From positions 1 through 30,817 of IMG/VR virus record IMGVR_UViG_3300007276_000187: a stretch of DNA of 30,817 nt. One strand, written 5' to 3'. This DNA is from a virus. The notes below the pieces were generated by a model. That model made no database searches. It had not been told where the DNA came from and saw nothing but the letters and a program-made list of their open reading frames with translations. Position numbers and translations under genes: made by a program. Positions 8,918 through 17,039 of this stretch are shown piece after piece; the first letter of the stretch is position 1; each line of letters starts with the position of its first letter.

Positions 8918-9750
8918 AGGTCACCTCTAAAACCTTTAAACACCGGGAAGCGAGGCACGCCATAAGTTGTGACCTCTTGATAAGTGAAGGTGATAGTCTT
9001 ACCTACTAACTTATCCTTAATAGCGTACAGTTCGCGACGTTGTGCCGCCTTAAGGCCTGAACCTACGTTAAAGATCTTACCTTTCCATCGCACTGTAAAA
9101 GATCCTACAGCGTCTTCATAGACAAGATTATGGAGACACTTAGTGCTCGTATCTAAGTTGCGAGCTAATTGTTTAACGTCTAGAATAACAGCCTCATCGT
9201 CGCTAAAGTCTTTTATCTTCAACAGTATGCCTTGCTTAGCAGTCGAACGACCGTGTTTATACTCACCATCAGGACGTCTAACCATAGAACCTTCGTAGCC
9301 TGCTGCACAATACTCTTTGTGTTTAGCCGCTGCTTGTTCTGCATTTGTAACTAGTGAGTGATACACTAGGCGCAGTCTACCGCCGAAGGTTTCTACTGCG
9401 TTCTGAGCGTGACGAAGGCGAGTGGAGAAGCCTTGAGTGTTGATAACATCAAAGACGTTGAACGTAAAATCAGGTTCGCCGCTGTTACTCATAATGGCAG
9501 ACTGCACTGAGTTAAAGTCGCCATCAACCATTAGCTCACCGTCTAGGATTAAATTATTGTGTATATCCTTTAGCTCACGCTGGACAAACAAGTTAGGTAT
9601 TACTTTACCTGCTCTGCTGTGTGGCACTCCATCTATTAAGATACAGCGAATGCCATCTAACTTTGGCGACATAAGAACTGGATACTTGATAGAATCAAGA
9701 ACAGGAGTTTTACTATGAGCAAGTAGCGGCTTCGGGAATGTGACTTTCAT
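8914..9750 (-). CDS. ATP-dependent DNA ligase, compact phage type
   Basis: A 278-residue nucleotidyltransferase that seals nicks in DNA through a lysyl-AMP intermediate. Motif I is K-L-D-G-I-R at 30-35, with Lys30 the adenylation site. Motif III is L-D-G-E-L at 69-73, motif IIIa is FNVFDVI at 98-104, motif IV is E-G-S-M-V at 153-157 and motif V is L-L-K-I-K at 176-180. The C-terminal 90 residues fit an OB-fold. It is shorter than T7 ligase (about 359 residues), lacking extra insertions. The ATG overlaps the helicase stop by four bases, so it is coupled to it in a replication/repair operon. Confidence 0.92.
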   Translation of the reverse strand: MKVTFPKPLLAHSKTPVLDSIKYPVLMSPKLDGIRCILIDGVPHSRAGKVIPNLFVQRELKDIHNNLILDGELMVDGDFNSVQSAIMSNSGEPDFTFNVFDVINTQGFSTRLRHAQNAVETFGGRLRLVYHSLVTNAEQAAAKHKEYCAAGYEGSMVRRPDGEYKHGRSTAKQGILLKIKDFSDDEAVILDVKQLARNLDTSTKCLHNLVYEDAVGSFTVRWKGKIFNVGSGLKAAQRRELYAIKDKLVGKTITFTYQEVTTYGVPRFPVFKGFRGDL

Positions 9751-10943
9751 AAAGTTTCCTTGGTGAACCTCGCGTCCACGTAGTTGGTTTTGTTTACGGA
9801 TACTGTGTTATATACTTGAGCAGATACGCCTTTCTCTGTCAATAAGAAATGTACGATAATCTCAGTGTCGCGAGCCATATTAGCTTGCCTGGCTCTACGT
9901 TGAGTATGTCTAGCAGTACTAAAGTCTTGAGACAGTATAATTAAGTGTTTGATGTGTTTAAGATCTATACCTTCAGCGTGAGACGTACTTTGCAATAGTC
10001 TGGCGCGCTTAAAGATCGCAGTCAGCTTAATCAACTCGGCCTTATAGTTATAGAATATTGCTACATCAGGTGTGTCGCCCCACGTGTTCAGTATATAGTC
10101 TATCTTCTCTCTATTAGGTAATACAAAGTACTTATCTTGTATCTTAGCTACACCGCCTTCTAACATATGCAACGAAGTACGCAGCTTCATAGGCGTATCG
10201 CACACTAGATCCATTCCAGTGTCGGAGTAGTCTTCAACTATATTGTGTTTGACTAAGGTGTTATACAGCTCCTTGGTGCCATCTGACAAATCTATGTAGT
10301 GCAACTTATCTGTAGGTTCGTGTTCAAAACCAAGCTCAGCACGAGTACCTCTGATAAACAAGTGTTCACATTCGCCTCTTACACTATCTAAGACTTGTGT
10401 ATACGTCTCTCTTTGGCCCGTGGTCGTGTAGATTTTATTCGGGATTCCATACGATCTAAACCAAGAATAAAACGTCTTATACGATCTCCAGGGAGACCAC
10501 GCACTCAATGCGAATTGATGATAGAGCATATGATAGCCCTGAGCACACGGTGTGGCCGATAGATAGATTATAGGATTGCCCCAAGTCAAACGCTTGACCT
10601 TCTTCCAGATCTGAGAGGGTTGAGGTGAGGAGCTAATATAGTTGTGTGCTTCATCCAGTATGACGAGATCGTAGACTGCTTCTAACTTGTTGGCTTGGTG
10701 GTAATTAGTGACGTGATAATCTTTTGTGTGTTTGTAAGCTTCTAAGGTCTCGTGCCAACCGTCTCGTGCTGACTTCTTAGTTAGTACTAATACTTTCTTT
10801 ACCTTAGGGCATCGTTCTGCCATTAGGATTGAGGTTAGAGTTTTACCTGTCCGCTCTTGCATTTCTAAGTAGACTATGCCGAAGTCATTTAGAGTTGCAA
10901 AACCGGAGGCAGATTTTTCAAGCTGACCCGGTTTTGGTATCAT
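9747..10943 (-). CDS. SF2 (SNF2-like) DNA helicase/translocase
   Basis: A 398-residue superfamily 2 ATPase. Motif I is Q-E-R-T-G-K-T at 29-35, a variant of G-x-G-K-T. Motif II is DEAH at 97-100, motif III is S-A-T at 129-131, and motif VI is the Q-R-R-A-R-Q segment near 350, close to the QxxRxxR of SNF2 proteins. It is short, with both RecA-like lobes but no added domains. Such small phage SNF2 proteins (compare T4 UvsW in role) are thought to remodel forks and recombination intermediates. It sits between a Cas4/RecB-like nuclease (2-base gap) and the ligase (ATGA overlap), so an end-processing or recombination role is reasonable. Confidence 0.85.
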   Translation of the reverse strand: MIPKPGQLEKSASGFATLNDFGIVYLEMQERTGKTLTSILMAERCPKVKKVLVLTKKSARDGWHETLEAYKHTKDYHVTNYHQANKLEAVYDLVILDEAHNYISSSPQPSQIWKKVKRLTWGNPIIYLSATPCAQGYHMLYHQFALSAWSPWRSYKTFYSWFRSYGIPNKIYTTTGQRETYTQVLDSVRGECEHLFIRGTRAELGFEHEPTDKLHYIDLSDGTKELYNTLVKHNIVEDYSDTGMDLVCDTPMKLRTSLHMLEGGVAKIQDKYFVLPNREKIDYILNTWGDTPDVAIFYNYKAELIKLTAIFKRARLLQSTSHAEGIDLKHIKHLIILSQDFSTARHTQRRARQANMARDTEIIVHFLLTEKGVSAQVYNTVSVNKTNYVDARFTKETL

Positions 10944-10945
10944 GA

Positions 10946-11848
10946 TTATGCCTTATCTAATTTAACATTAGCCATTTCAGTGTTCTCTAGCACCTTAACG
11001 ATTTGAGCTTCTTCGTTCTTAGAGGCAGCATACTTAGCAGCTGCTCCAGGACCTTTAACGAAGTCACAGGTATTATAGAACGCACAGAACTTCTCTGAGC
11101 AGAACATATAATTAGGGTTACCTCTAAACAAGACGTCAGGTCTAACTACGTCTTGAGCCATAACATCTAGAGTGTCTAGCAGGTTGTTAACTAAAGCTTT
11201 AGACTGTACAACGTCAATGTTTGCATCCAACAGCATGCCTTCAGCCTTACCAGACTTTCTAAACACTACACCTTGTATCTGACCTTCAGTGATGTTCTCA
11301 CCATTAGCATTAGCTAAGATACGATAGATACTCTGTTGAGTTGTATAATTACCAACAGTTGGCTTTCGTGTAGATGTCTTAACATCCGCGATACAACTGC
11401 CTTCAATGTAATCCACAGTACCACTAAGGGCTTTAACAACAGAGTGACCTGGAATGTTGATTGTATAACGTTTCTCAACTGCCTTTGGAATAGTGACGAA
11501 AGGCACAATATCTTCAACAAAGGATTCAGTACCGACTAGGATGTCTTTCTGAGCTGTGCCCTTGTTTTCGCCGTCTTTAAACTGAAGCCCTAACTTCTCT
11601 TCTTCGGCAAATGCTTCCATAGCGCAGTCTACAACATGACTATAGCTTTCAAGCTTCTCGCCTGTCTTCATAGCACCTTCCCAGTACTCAGCTACGCCAG
11701 CATGTACCGCAGTACCAATGGCAGCTCGTGCATTAGGGATAGACCGCTCACCTAAGATAAATACACGGTACCACTGTTGTGCGCAACCCGTGAAGTTATC
11801 AATGGATGAAGGGCGGATAATAAGTTTGTCGTCGTCATTATAATTCAT
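10946..11848 (-). CDS. Cas4/RecB-like PD-(D/E)XK nuclease with probable Fe-S cluster
   Basis: A 300-residue exonuclease-like protein. Visible nuclease motifs are H49 in A-I-G-T-A-V-H, D146 in S-G-T-V-D-Y, D155-V-K157 and Q171/Q172 with Y175 in Q-Q-S-I-Y. Four cysteines are placed as in the Fe-S clusters of Cas4 and AddB proteins: C22 near the N-terminus, and C250, C255 and C261 in the C-terminal C-x4-C-x5-C. Residues after 262 are an Ala/Lys-rich tail. In phages such proteins degrade or resect DNA for replication and recombination. Lack of cas1/cas2 and CRISPR repeats here argues for a replication role rather than adaptation. The stop lies two bases before the helicase start, and the gene overlaps the deaminase end by 11 bases. 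Confidence 0.85.
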   Translation of the reverse strand: MNYNDDDKLIIRPSSIDNFTGCAQQWYRVFILGERSIPNARAAIGTAVHAGVAEYWEGAMKTGEKLESYSHVVDCAMEAFAEEEKLGLQFKDGENKGTAQKDILVGTESFVEDIVPFVTIPKAVEKRYTINIPGHSVVKALSGTVDYIEGSCIADVKTSTRKPTVGNYTTQQSIYRILANANGENITEGQIQGVVFRKSGKAEGMLLDANIDVVQSKALVNNLLDTLDVMAQDVVRPDVLFRGNPNYMFCSEKFCAFYNTCDFVKGPGAAAKYAASKNEEAQIVKVLENTEMANVKLDKA

Positions 11849-12272
11849 GTGAAGTCTCTGTATAAGTTACGCCAGCTTCTAGTAGTATGCTTCGAGCCAC
11901 GATGCATGATTCTGTCCACGAGCTATTTAGGTCAAGTTCTTTAGTTACTACTGCAGATATACCTGCTTGAGCAATCGCACACGCACAAGTTACGCATGGT
12001 GCTTTGTTTACAAACAAGGTCCAACCTGTTACATTTTGCCTCGCATTAAGTAAGGCGTTTAATTCGGCGTGGACCATTAGATTCAGCTTAACAGTCCTAT
12101 CCCTAAGTCTTTCATCGTCTTCCACACCTGCTGGGAATCCGTTATATCCATAAGAGAACTGTCTTTTGTCTGGAGAGACTAGAACAGCTCCTACCTTAGC
12201 CTTAGGATCCTTACTCCAAGAAGCAACTTCTTCTGCAAGCTTATAGAACCTAGTGATCCACTTACTATCCAT
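11838..12272 (-). CDS. dCMP (deoxycytidylate) deaminase
   Basis: A 144-residue zinc deaminase converting dCMP to dUMP. The zinc site is H-A-E at 68-70 (His68 ligand, Glu70 proton shuttle) with P-C-V-T-C at 92-96 (Cys93 and Cys96 ligands). The K-V-G-A-V-L and G-Y-N-G-F-P motifs of the family are present. The ATG at 12272 is preferred over a more distal in-frame start near 12308 because the protein then begins right at the conserved fold. It lies four bases after the dNMP kinase stop. Together with the kinase and the Asp177 thymidylate-synthase-like enzyme it forms a pyrimidine module; in T4 the equivalent enzyme helps supply dTMP and is controlled by hydroxymethyl-dCTP. Confidence 0.92.
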   Translation of the reverse strand: MDSKWITRFYKLAEEVASWSKDPKAKVGAVLVSPDKRQFSYGYNGFPAGVEDDERLRDRTVKLNLMVHAELNALLNARQNVTGWTLFVNKAPCVTCACAIAQAGISAVVTKELDLNSSWTESCIVARSILLEAGVTYTETSHEL

Positions 12273-12276
12273 AATA

Positions 12277-12966
12277 TTAACTCTCGGTTTTAGCCTTACT
12301 TGCAGCAAGTTTAGCGGCTAGACTCATTTTAGCAGTATCGAAAGCTACAGTTTTAGCAGCTGGATCCATGTTGGCAGTACTGAAAGCTGCAGGAGTTGAA
12401 TTAGCAACTACAACTTTAGGCAGTTCTGTCTTAGGTTCAAGTTTAATGTCTGTCAACACTGTCTTAGAAGGTTTAGCGCCCGCTCTTACTAAAGCTGCGT
12501 AAGATCGCTTCATGCTCAGGGCAAAGTCTTCAGGTTTATAATTGTTAACTATAACATAGTCTGCATCATCTTCCGTAAGTTCCATGATGCCTTCAGACTC
12601 TGGATTTACGTAAGACACTAACGGATCAGGCTTAACCCAGATTACCATGTCTGCTAATGGACGCATGGCTTCAAACTCTACTCTACGTCTTACACCTACA
12701 TAAATATCACTTTGTTCAAATGCCAACTTAGCTAAGGCTGCAGGATCGTCTGAACAATACTGAGCAATTAACTCTTTCCACTCTTGACGATGGTTAACAC
12801 GATCTTCATAACACTCTTCAACACTAGGATAATCTAATGCTTCCATGATGATGTGCTCTGCTGACAACATGCTAGTCTTTACAAACTTAAGACTGTAGTG
12901 ATGGCTAAACAACTCAGCTAGAGTGTCCTTGCCTGTTTGTGCGTTACCTATGATGATCAGTTTCAT
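12277..12966 (-). CDS. Deoxynucleoside monophosphate kinase-like P-loop protein
   Basis: A 229-residue protein. Residues 7-15 (GNAQTGKDT) form the Walker A loop with the Gly-Lys-Asp-Thr ending seen in phage dNMP kinases such as T4 gp1. A conserved-looking G-V-R-R-R-V-E-F-E segment near 93-101 supplies the arginines expected at the nucleotide-binding site. The last 60 residues are Ala/Lys/Thr-rich, contain two related A-x-x-T-A-x-M segments, and look disordered. The start overlaps the stop of the thymidylate-synthase-like gene by four bases, so the two are coupled. If the latter makes modified dCMP, this kinase is the natural candidate to phosphorylate it; substrate preference cannot be read from the sequence. 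Confidence 0.75.
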   Translation of the reverse strand: MKLIIIGNAQTGKDTLAELFSHHYSLKFVKTSMLSAEHIIMEALDYPSVEECYEDRVNHRQEWKELIAQYCSDDPAALAKLAFEQSDIYVGVRRRVEFEAMRPLADMVIWVKPDPLVSYVNPESEGIMELTEDDADYVIVNNYKPEDFALSMKRSYAALVRAGAKPSKTVLTDIKLEPKTELPKVVVANSTPAAFSTANMDPAAKTVAFDTAKMSLAAKLAASKAKTES

Positions 12967-13775
12967 GCTACTACCTCAAAGTTATATTTAGTTTCGGAAG
13001 GCTTATAGCCAACCAGTTCGATTGTGTCACGGTTAAAGTCTGTGACAGACTTTATATTTGTCATGGTCCATCTAGGTAGGTCGAACGGTTCCGTCGTCGA
13101 ACCCTCATCTAGAGTCAAGTACAGTAGCGCTTGTGTGGCATGCTGACTGTAGATGTGAACGTCACCCATCATGAACGTCATAGATCCTGGCTCTAATCCT
13201 ACTAGTTTACAAATGACCAGTAGTAAAGCTGCAGCTAATATGACATCTGAAGGTAGGCCAACCAACACATCAACAGACCGCATATACCAAATGCAATCTA
13301 GCTTACCGTCTCGTACATAGAACTGATAAAGTATGTGACAGCAAGGTAGCGACAACGAGTCTAGTCTGTCAGGTCTCCAGCCTGAGATTATGTGTCTTCT
13401 ACTTGTAGGGTCTTCTTTTAACGATTTTATCAGTCGTTCGAACTGGTCTACGCCATTCCAGTCAAACCAAGCATTGCCATAGTCTAACTCTAGGCTGCCG
13501 TCTTCATTAGCCCACTGCTCCCAGTAGTGGCAACCTGCTTTGGTGAAGTCGTCCACGTGCTTTGGTTGGTTAAGAAACGCAGCTAACTCACCAAGCACAC
13601 CTTTGTAGTACATCTTCCTACCTTTTAATATAGGGAACCTAAAGCTGTTAAGACAGTCAATCTTAAGTGTCTTAGCAAACACAGACAATGAATTCTTGTC
13701 GTTTCTAGTGTTCCTAAGTTGCGGTTTATCTATAATCTCCGCAACTAAGGCCCTGTAGTCGTCTTCATAGCTCAT
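12963..13775 (-). CDS. Thymidylate-synthase-family enzyme with Asp177: predicted dCMP methylase/hydroxymethylase
   Basis: A 270-residue protein with the full thymidylate synthase fold. Visible are R-R-H-I-I-S at 126-131 (phosphate-binding arginines), L-P-C-C-H at 143-147 with catalytic Cys146, R-S-V-D at 166-169, and G-D-V-H-I-Y-S at 204-210. The key deviation is G-L-P-S-D at 173-177. True thymidylate synthases have Asn at the last position (E. coli GLPFN, Asn177), which selects dUMP. T4 dCMP hydroxymethylase has Asp there, and an Asn-to-Asp change is known to shift the family to dCMP. I therefore infer a dCMP-modifying enzyme, methylating or hydroxymethylating C5 using methylene-tetrahydrofolate; which of the two is undecided. 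Neighbours are dNMP kinase (overlap) and DNA polymerase (1-base gap). Confidence 0.85.
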   Translation of the reverse strand: MSYEDDYRALVAEIIDKPQLRNTRNDKNSLSVFAKTLKIDCLNSFRFPILKGRKMYYKGVLGELAAFLNQPKHVDDFTKAGCHYWEQWANEDGSLELDYGNAWFDWNGVDQFERLIKSLKEDPTSRRHIISGWRPDRLDSLSLPCCHILYQFYVRDGKLDCIWYMRSVDVLVGLPSDVILAAALLLVICKLVGLEPGSMTFMMGDVHIYSQHATQALLYLTLDEGSTTEPFDLPRWTMTNIKSVTDFNRDTIELVGYKPSETKYNFEVVA

Positions 13776-13776
13776 A

Positions 13777-15459
13777 TTAATATGTCCTCGAATAATCTGT
13801 TATACCTTTTTCAATGTCTCCCCAGTTGCTTCCTACGCCAACCTCAACAGGCATTTGTAGGTCTTTAACTAAGGTCATCTTACTGAACTCAGACCATGCG
13901 TCTTTCATAGCCTCAGCCAATAACCGTGCAACTCTTTGATAGATCACAGGATCATCAGGAGTCTCGATCTTGTATGAATCGTGAATGAAGTTAACCATCA
14001 TTGAATCATTGGGCTTCAAGTCGTCATATACATACTGCATCGCTAACTTAGCTACATCAGCACCAGAAGCCTGGTTGTATATGTTCATATGATCTGTTAT
14101 TCTTGCTGCTTTGTACTTACGACCAAAAGGCGACTCTCCTAACCTGCCCGCCTTAAAATCCCTAATACTATCAGTTTGCCACTTAACAATGCCAGGAAAC
14201 GCACGCTTCCAAACACGGATAAGTTTTGCGACTTCATCTGTCTCAAGCCATACATCAGCTTGCATGAGAAGGATGGATTGCAACATACCAGCAGAACCAC
14301 CATAAAGTAAGTTAAAGTTTTCTGTCTTGGCAATACGTCTTTGTTCAGGAGTATAGCCAGCACCAAACGTCTTCTCTGCGGTGTAACCATGAGGATCCTC
14401 TCCCATTCTAAAAAGATTAACTAAGGTTCTGTCGTTGATACTAGCAGCGATTGTGCGTAGCTCTAACTGGGCGAAATCGGCAAACACTATCTTGCGACCT
14501 TCAGGTGCTCCAAAGCAACCTTTAGATGCTCTAGGTATCTGTTGCAAGTTTTGATCTTTACAAGTGAATCGACCAGACTTAGCATACGGCCCGAACTTGC
14601 CATAGATTCTACCTTCGTGATCTTTAGTTCTATCGAACTTATCTAAGAATGATATTAGCTTAGTTGCTTTACGAGTAGCTCTAACTGCTGCGGCTTTATC
14701 ATTGCCACCTCTAACAAACCTCGCTAAGTCTAAATCAGTAGATTCGTCTTCACCTATGTAAGGTCTAACCTGTTGCCAACTGTTACAATTGATAGGTAAT
14801 GCTATCTCTCTTATTTTCTGGACGTTCGCATTACGCAACTCGTCTAACCTGTCACCTACGACATATAGACCGTTGGTTTGGAAGTCTAAAGCACGTTTCA
14901 AGGCTCGTATATCGATTTGATAAGACAGCTGAGACTTGAATGACTTGATCTTATCGAACGTATCCAACAGGTAGAACACATCAATAGCTGCGTACGTCAG
15001 CACATCAGGAGTCAGTTCTACTTTACCCCAAGCAAGCTTCTGATACTTTGACTTGGCTATGCCATGTGCTGCATAAGGGTCAAACTCCAGAGCGAAAGCC
15101 ATAATGTTATCTAGACTGAAAGATTCCAATCGAGGGTACGCATGTCTCGCTAGCAGTAGAGTATCGTCTAGGTTCTTAGGTACTAACTTCATACCGCTTT
15201 GGGTTTGTACAGCACTAACATCATATGCTACATTTTGCATAACTAGGTTTGCATTTGTAGTAGTGAGTAGAGCGAGTAGTAAGAAAGGTTCGGGGCGAAC
15301 AACCATGAGAGCTTCGTCCCAGTGTTGTTGATAGAATTGAGCTAAGATTGTGGTACCGTAGAAGCCGTCGGCCTCAGTATCGAAGGCAACATCAAAGTCT
15401 TCATTGATTGCTGCTTTTACTTCTTCAAGCGTAACTAATTTGTACTTTAGTTCTCTCAT
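13777..15459 (-). CDS. Family A DNA polymerase with 3'-5' exonuclease
   Basis: A 560-residue replicative polymerase lacking a 5'-3' exonuclease domain. Proofreading motifs are D-T-E-A-D at 27-31 (Exo I), N-V-A-Y-D with D80 (Exo II) and Y-A-A-I-D with D160 (Exo III). Polymerase motif A is D-F-A-Q-L-E-L-R with catalytic D328. The O-helix has R374, K378, F382 and Y386; Phe382 corresponds to E. coli Phe762. Motif C is H493-D494 in F-I-H-D-S. At 560 residues it is shorter than T7 gp5 (about 704). A good ribosome site (AAAGGAAAC) precedes the ATG. It is the first gene after the terminator downstream of SSB, so it may need its own promoter or terminator read-through. Confidence 0.95.
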   Translation of the reverse strand: MRELKYKLVTLEEVKAAINEDFDVAFDTEADGFYGTTILAQFYQQHWDEALMVVRPEPFLLLALLTTTNANLVMQNVAYDVSAVQTQSGMKLVPKNLDDTLLLARHAYPRLESFSLDNIMAFALEFDPYAAHGIAKSKYQKLAWGKVELTPDVLTYAAIDVFYLLDTFDKIKSFKSQLSYQIDIRALKRALDFQTNGLYVVGDRLDELRNANVQKIREIALPINCNSWQQVRPYIGEDESTDLDLARFVRGGNDKAAAVRATRKATKLISFLDKFDRTKDHEGRIYGKFGPYAKSGRFTCKDQNLQQIPRASKGCFGAPEGRKIVFADFAQLELRTIAASINDRTLVNLFRMGEDPHGYTAEKTFGAGYTPEQRRIAKTENFNLLYGGSAGMLQSILLMQADVWLETDEVAKLIRVWKRAFPGIVKWQTDSIRDFKAGRLGESPFGRKYKAARITDHMNIYNQASGADVAKLAMQYVYDDLKPNDSMMVNFIHDSYKIETPDDPVIYQRVARLLAEAMKDAWSEFSKMTLVKDLQMPVEVGVGSNWGDIEKGITDYSRTY

Positions 15460-15502
15460 TTGATTGTTTCCTTTATACTCTGTAGGTGTTAGAGTCTATA
15501 GT

Positions 15503-15524
15503 AAAAAAGCGACCGAAGTCGCTT
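15503..15524 (-). terminator. Rho-independent terminator after the SSB gene
   Basis: Read on the - strand, AAGCGAC-TTCG-GTCGCTT forms a perfect 7-bp stem closed by a UUCG tetraloop and followed by a T run (stem arms at 15518-15524 and 15507-15513). It lies between SSB (stop at 15546) and the DNA polymerase (start at 15459), and probably lets SSB be made in excess over the downstream enzymes. Confidence 0.85.
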
Positions 15525-15545
15525 GTTAGAAATTACTTTATTTGC

Positions 15546-16226
15546 TTAGTCTAGTCTTGGAGACTCGTTAGTAGTTGCGGCTTCTTGAGGCTCTTCAACT
15601 ACGCCACCAAACTCGCCAACACCTTCGAAAGCTTCTTCGTCTTCATCTTCAACAGCATCAAAGCCATCAGAGAATTCTACAAACTTCGTTAACTGTACGC
15701 TGTTCAAGTAAAGTGCAACACCCATAGAAGGGCTGAAGTTATAGATACCCATAGCACCTTTAATACGTCCGCGAGAACCGTTACCTATCTTCTTACCTTG
15801 TAAGCTAATAGGTGCGCCTTTAGCATTGGCCACTCCGATAACCTTAGCCTTACCATCGGTAAAAGTAGTGCCAGTTTTAAACGAGAGGCTATACTTACCA
15901 GTTTCAGTATAGATCTTGTCGCCATGTTCATCTTTCTCGCCAGAATCCACAGAGTGCTTGTAGATGCCATTAGACTTAGCATTAGCGAACTTACCTTTTG
16001 CAGCAGCTGGTTTATTAGCTTCCCAGAAGTCTTCGACACTAGCAATGAATGCTTTAGCATTTGCAGCTTGCGCGTCCGTAGTGGTCTCATCTACTTGATC
16101 AGGATCGACAACCACGTTGGCTACGAATTTAGAATTACCTTGTAGGTCTTCTTTACCATTACCATCGATAAAAACCCACTCGAATGTACCGATTGGAGAT
16201 TGAACGTTTTCTTTTGCATTAGCCAT
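15546..16226 (-). CDS. Single-stranded DNA-binding protein, T7 gp2.5-like
   Basis: A 226-residue protein with the layout of T7 gp2.5 (232 residues). An OB-fold core spans about 1-180, including a K-F-x-x-x-V-V-V-D-P strand near 33-43 and an R-G-R-I-K-G strand with Y-N-F near 150-165. A strongly acidic tail begins near 190 (E-D-E-D-E-E) and carries a Glu-rich run. The acidic tail of this family contacts the DNA polymerase and helicase. It sits alone between two terminator-like hairpins and is separated from the polymerase, as expected for an abundant stoichiometric protein. Primary assignment rests on fold pattern, acidic tail and neighbourhood. Confidence 0.75.
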   Translation of the reverse strand: MANAKENVQSPIGTFEWVFIDGNGKEDLQGNSKFVANVVVDPDQVDETTTDAQAANAKAFIASVEDFWEANKPAAAKGKFANAKSNGIYKHSVDSGEKDEHGDKIYTETGKYSLSFKTGTTFTDGKAKVIGVANAKGAPISLQGKKIGNGSRGRIKGAMGIYNFSPSMGVALYLNSVQLTKFVEFSDGFDAVEDEDEEAFEGVGEFGGVVEEPQEAATTNESPRLD

Positions 16227-16267
16227 ATATTTATTACTCTTTAGATTGTTTAGATTATTGTTTAGTC

Positions 16268-16303
16268 AAAAAAATAGACTGACTGGTTGGGGCCCAGCCA
16301 GTC
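16268..16303 (-). terminator. Probable terminator upstream of SSB
   Basis: GACTGGTTGGG (16281-16291) and CCCAGCCAGTC (16293-16303) pair with one G-U wobble. On the - strand the stem is followed by AGTCTA and then seven T (16268-16274). The T run is offset by six bases, so termination may be partial. It would end transcripts of the 16452-17006 gene before SSB. Confidence 0.5.
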
Positions 16304-16311
16304 TAAAGAAA

Positions 16312-16440
16312 GTTCATGGAGACTAATCATGAACAACTGCAGCACAAGTAAAAATGTCGGTAAAAACTTGCACTACATCAATAGACTCTACGAAGTGTTA
16401 TATGCGTAGAGTCTATTAATGTAGTCCCTATTGCTAGGGA
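16312..16440. repeat. Cluster of three further hairpins between SSB and the next gene
   Basis: Within the 225-base gap at 16227-16451 lie three inverted repeats besides the terminator: GTTCATG/CATGAAC (16312-16318 and 16328-16334), a long stem of 7+13 bp with a single mismatch (16372-16392 with 16405-16425, 12-base loop), and TCCCTA/TAGGGA (16425-16430 and 16435-16440). No reading frame of note occurs here. The long stem is strong enough for an RNase III-type processing site, a transcript 3'-end stabiliser or a small structured RNA; the sequence does not decide which. Confidence 0.7.
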
Positions 16441-16451
16441 GCTACTAGCAC

Positions 16452-17006
16452 TTAACCTTCAGAAGCTGCAGCAGCATCTTCAGATTCAGCTTGAGCTACT
16501 TCAGCAGCTTCAGCTTCAGCAGCTAAGATTGCTTCATAGTCAGGACCGGTCAAAGCAGAAGCTTCATCAATAGTATCAACACCTAAAGAATGAGCTGGGC
16601 GAGAAAGGCGATCAGCTTCTAACTTTTCGATAGCGCCAGGCAAGTCAGCAGGATTCAAATCGCCAGTGACTACTTGATCCAACAACAGATCACGACCTTT
16701 GTTGTAATCACGTTGACGCTTGCTGAAAAGGTTGGTACCTTCTTTAGACATAGGAGCAAAGCCAGAGCTTGTGTTAGGCTTGACAGCAAACTCAACGAAG
16801 TTAACAGGTAACCACTGTTTGAAGAAGCCACAACGAACGTGAGTTACAACACCATCGATGTTACGCAATACAGTTGTTACAGCAGAACCAGCACCTTTAG
16901 TTTGGCACATAGCTTCAACGTCTGCAAGGATTGTTTTAACTTTCTTGTCTGCGTTTTCAGTCAAGAAGTCGATTAAAGGTGAAAAGATTTTTTTAACGTT
17001 AGACAT
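16452..17006 (-). CDS. Unknown protein, paralogue of the 30023-30499 product
   Basis: The ATG at 17006 (184 residues) has GGAGAC placed ideally upstream; an in-frame start at 17048 lies before that site and is rejected. The N-terminus (MSNVKKIF) is followed by a mixed alpha/beta core and, from about 165, an Ala/Glu-rich acidic tail. It aligns by eye with the 158-residue product at 30023-30499: both start MSN-I/V-K, and share K-x-N-T-x-x-G, M-x-K-x-G-T-N, K-x-Q-R and G-D-L-x-x-x-D-L in the same order. As the first gene of the leftward operon, right after the promoter and a leader hairpin, it is probably expressed early and strongly. Its acidic tail hints at a nucleic-acid-protein partner or decoy; no function is recognised. 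Confidence 0.75.
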   Translation of the reverse strand: MSNVKKIFSPLIDFLTENADKKVKTILADVEAMCQTKGAGSAVTTVLRNIDGVVTHVRCGFFKQWLPVNFVEFAVKPNTSSGFAPMSKEGTNLFSKRQRDYNKGRDLLLDQVVTGDLNPADLPGAIEKLEADRLSRPAHSLGVDTIDEASALTGPDYEAILAAEAEAAEVAQAESEDAAAASEG

Positions 17007-17039
17007 TATAGTCTCCAATAAAGTTTTAGTAAGTTTAAT

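Noticed and set aside
12963-13775. Ordinary thymidylate synthase
   Set aside because: The Asn that selects dUMP is Asp here; I keep dUMP activity only as an alternative.
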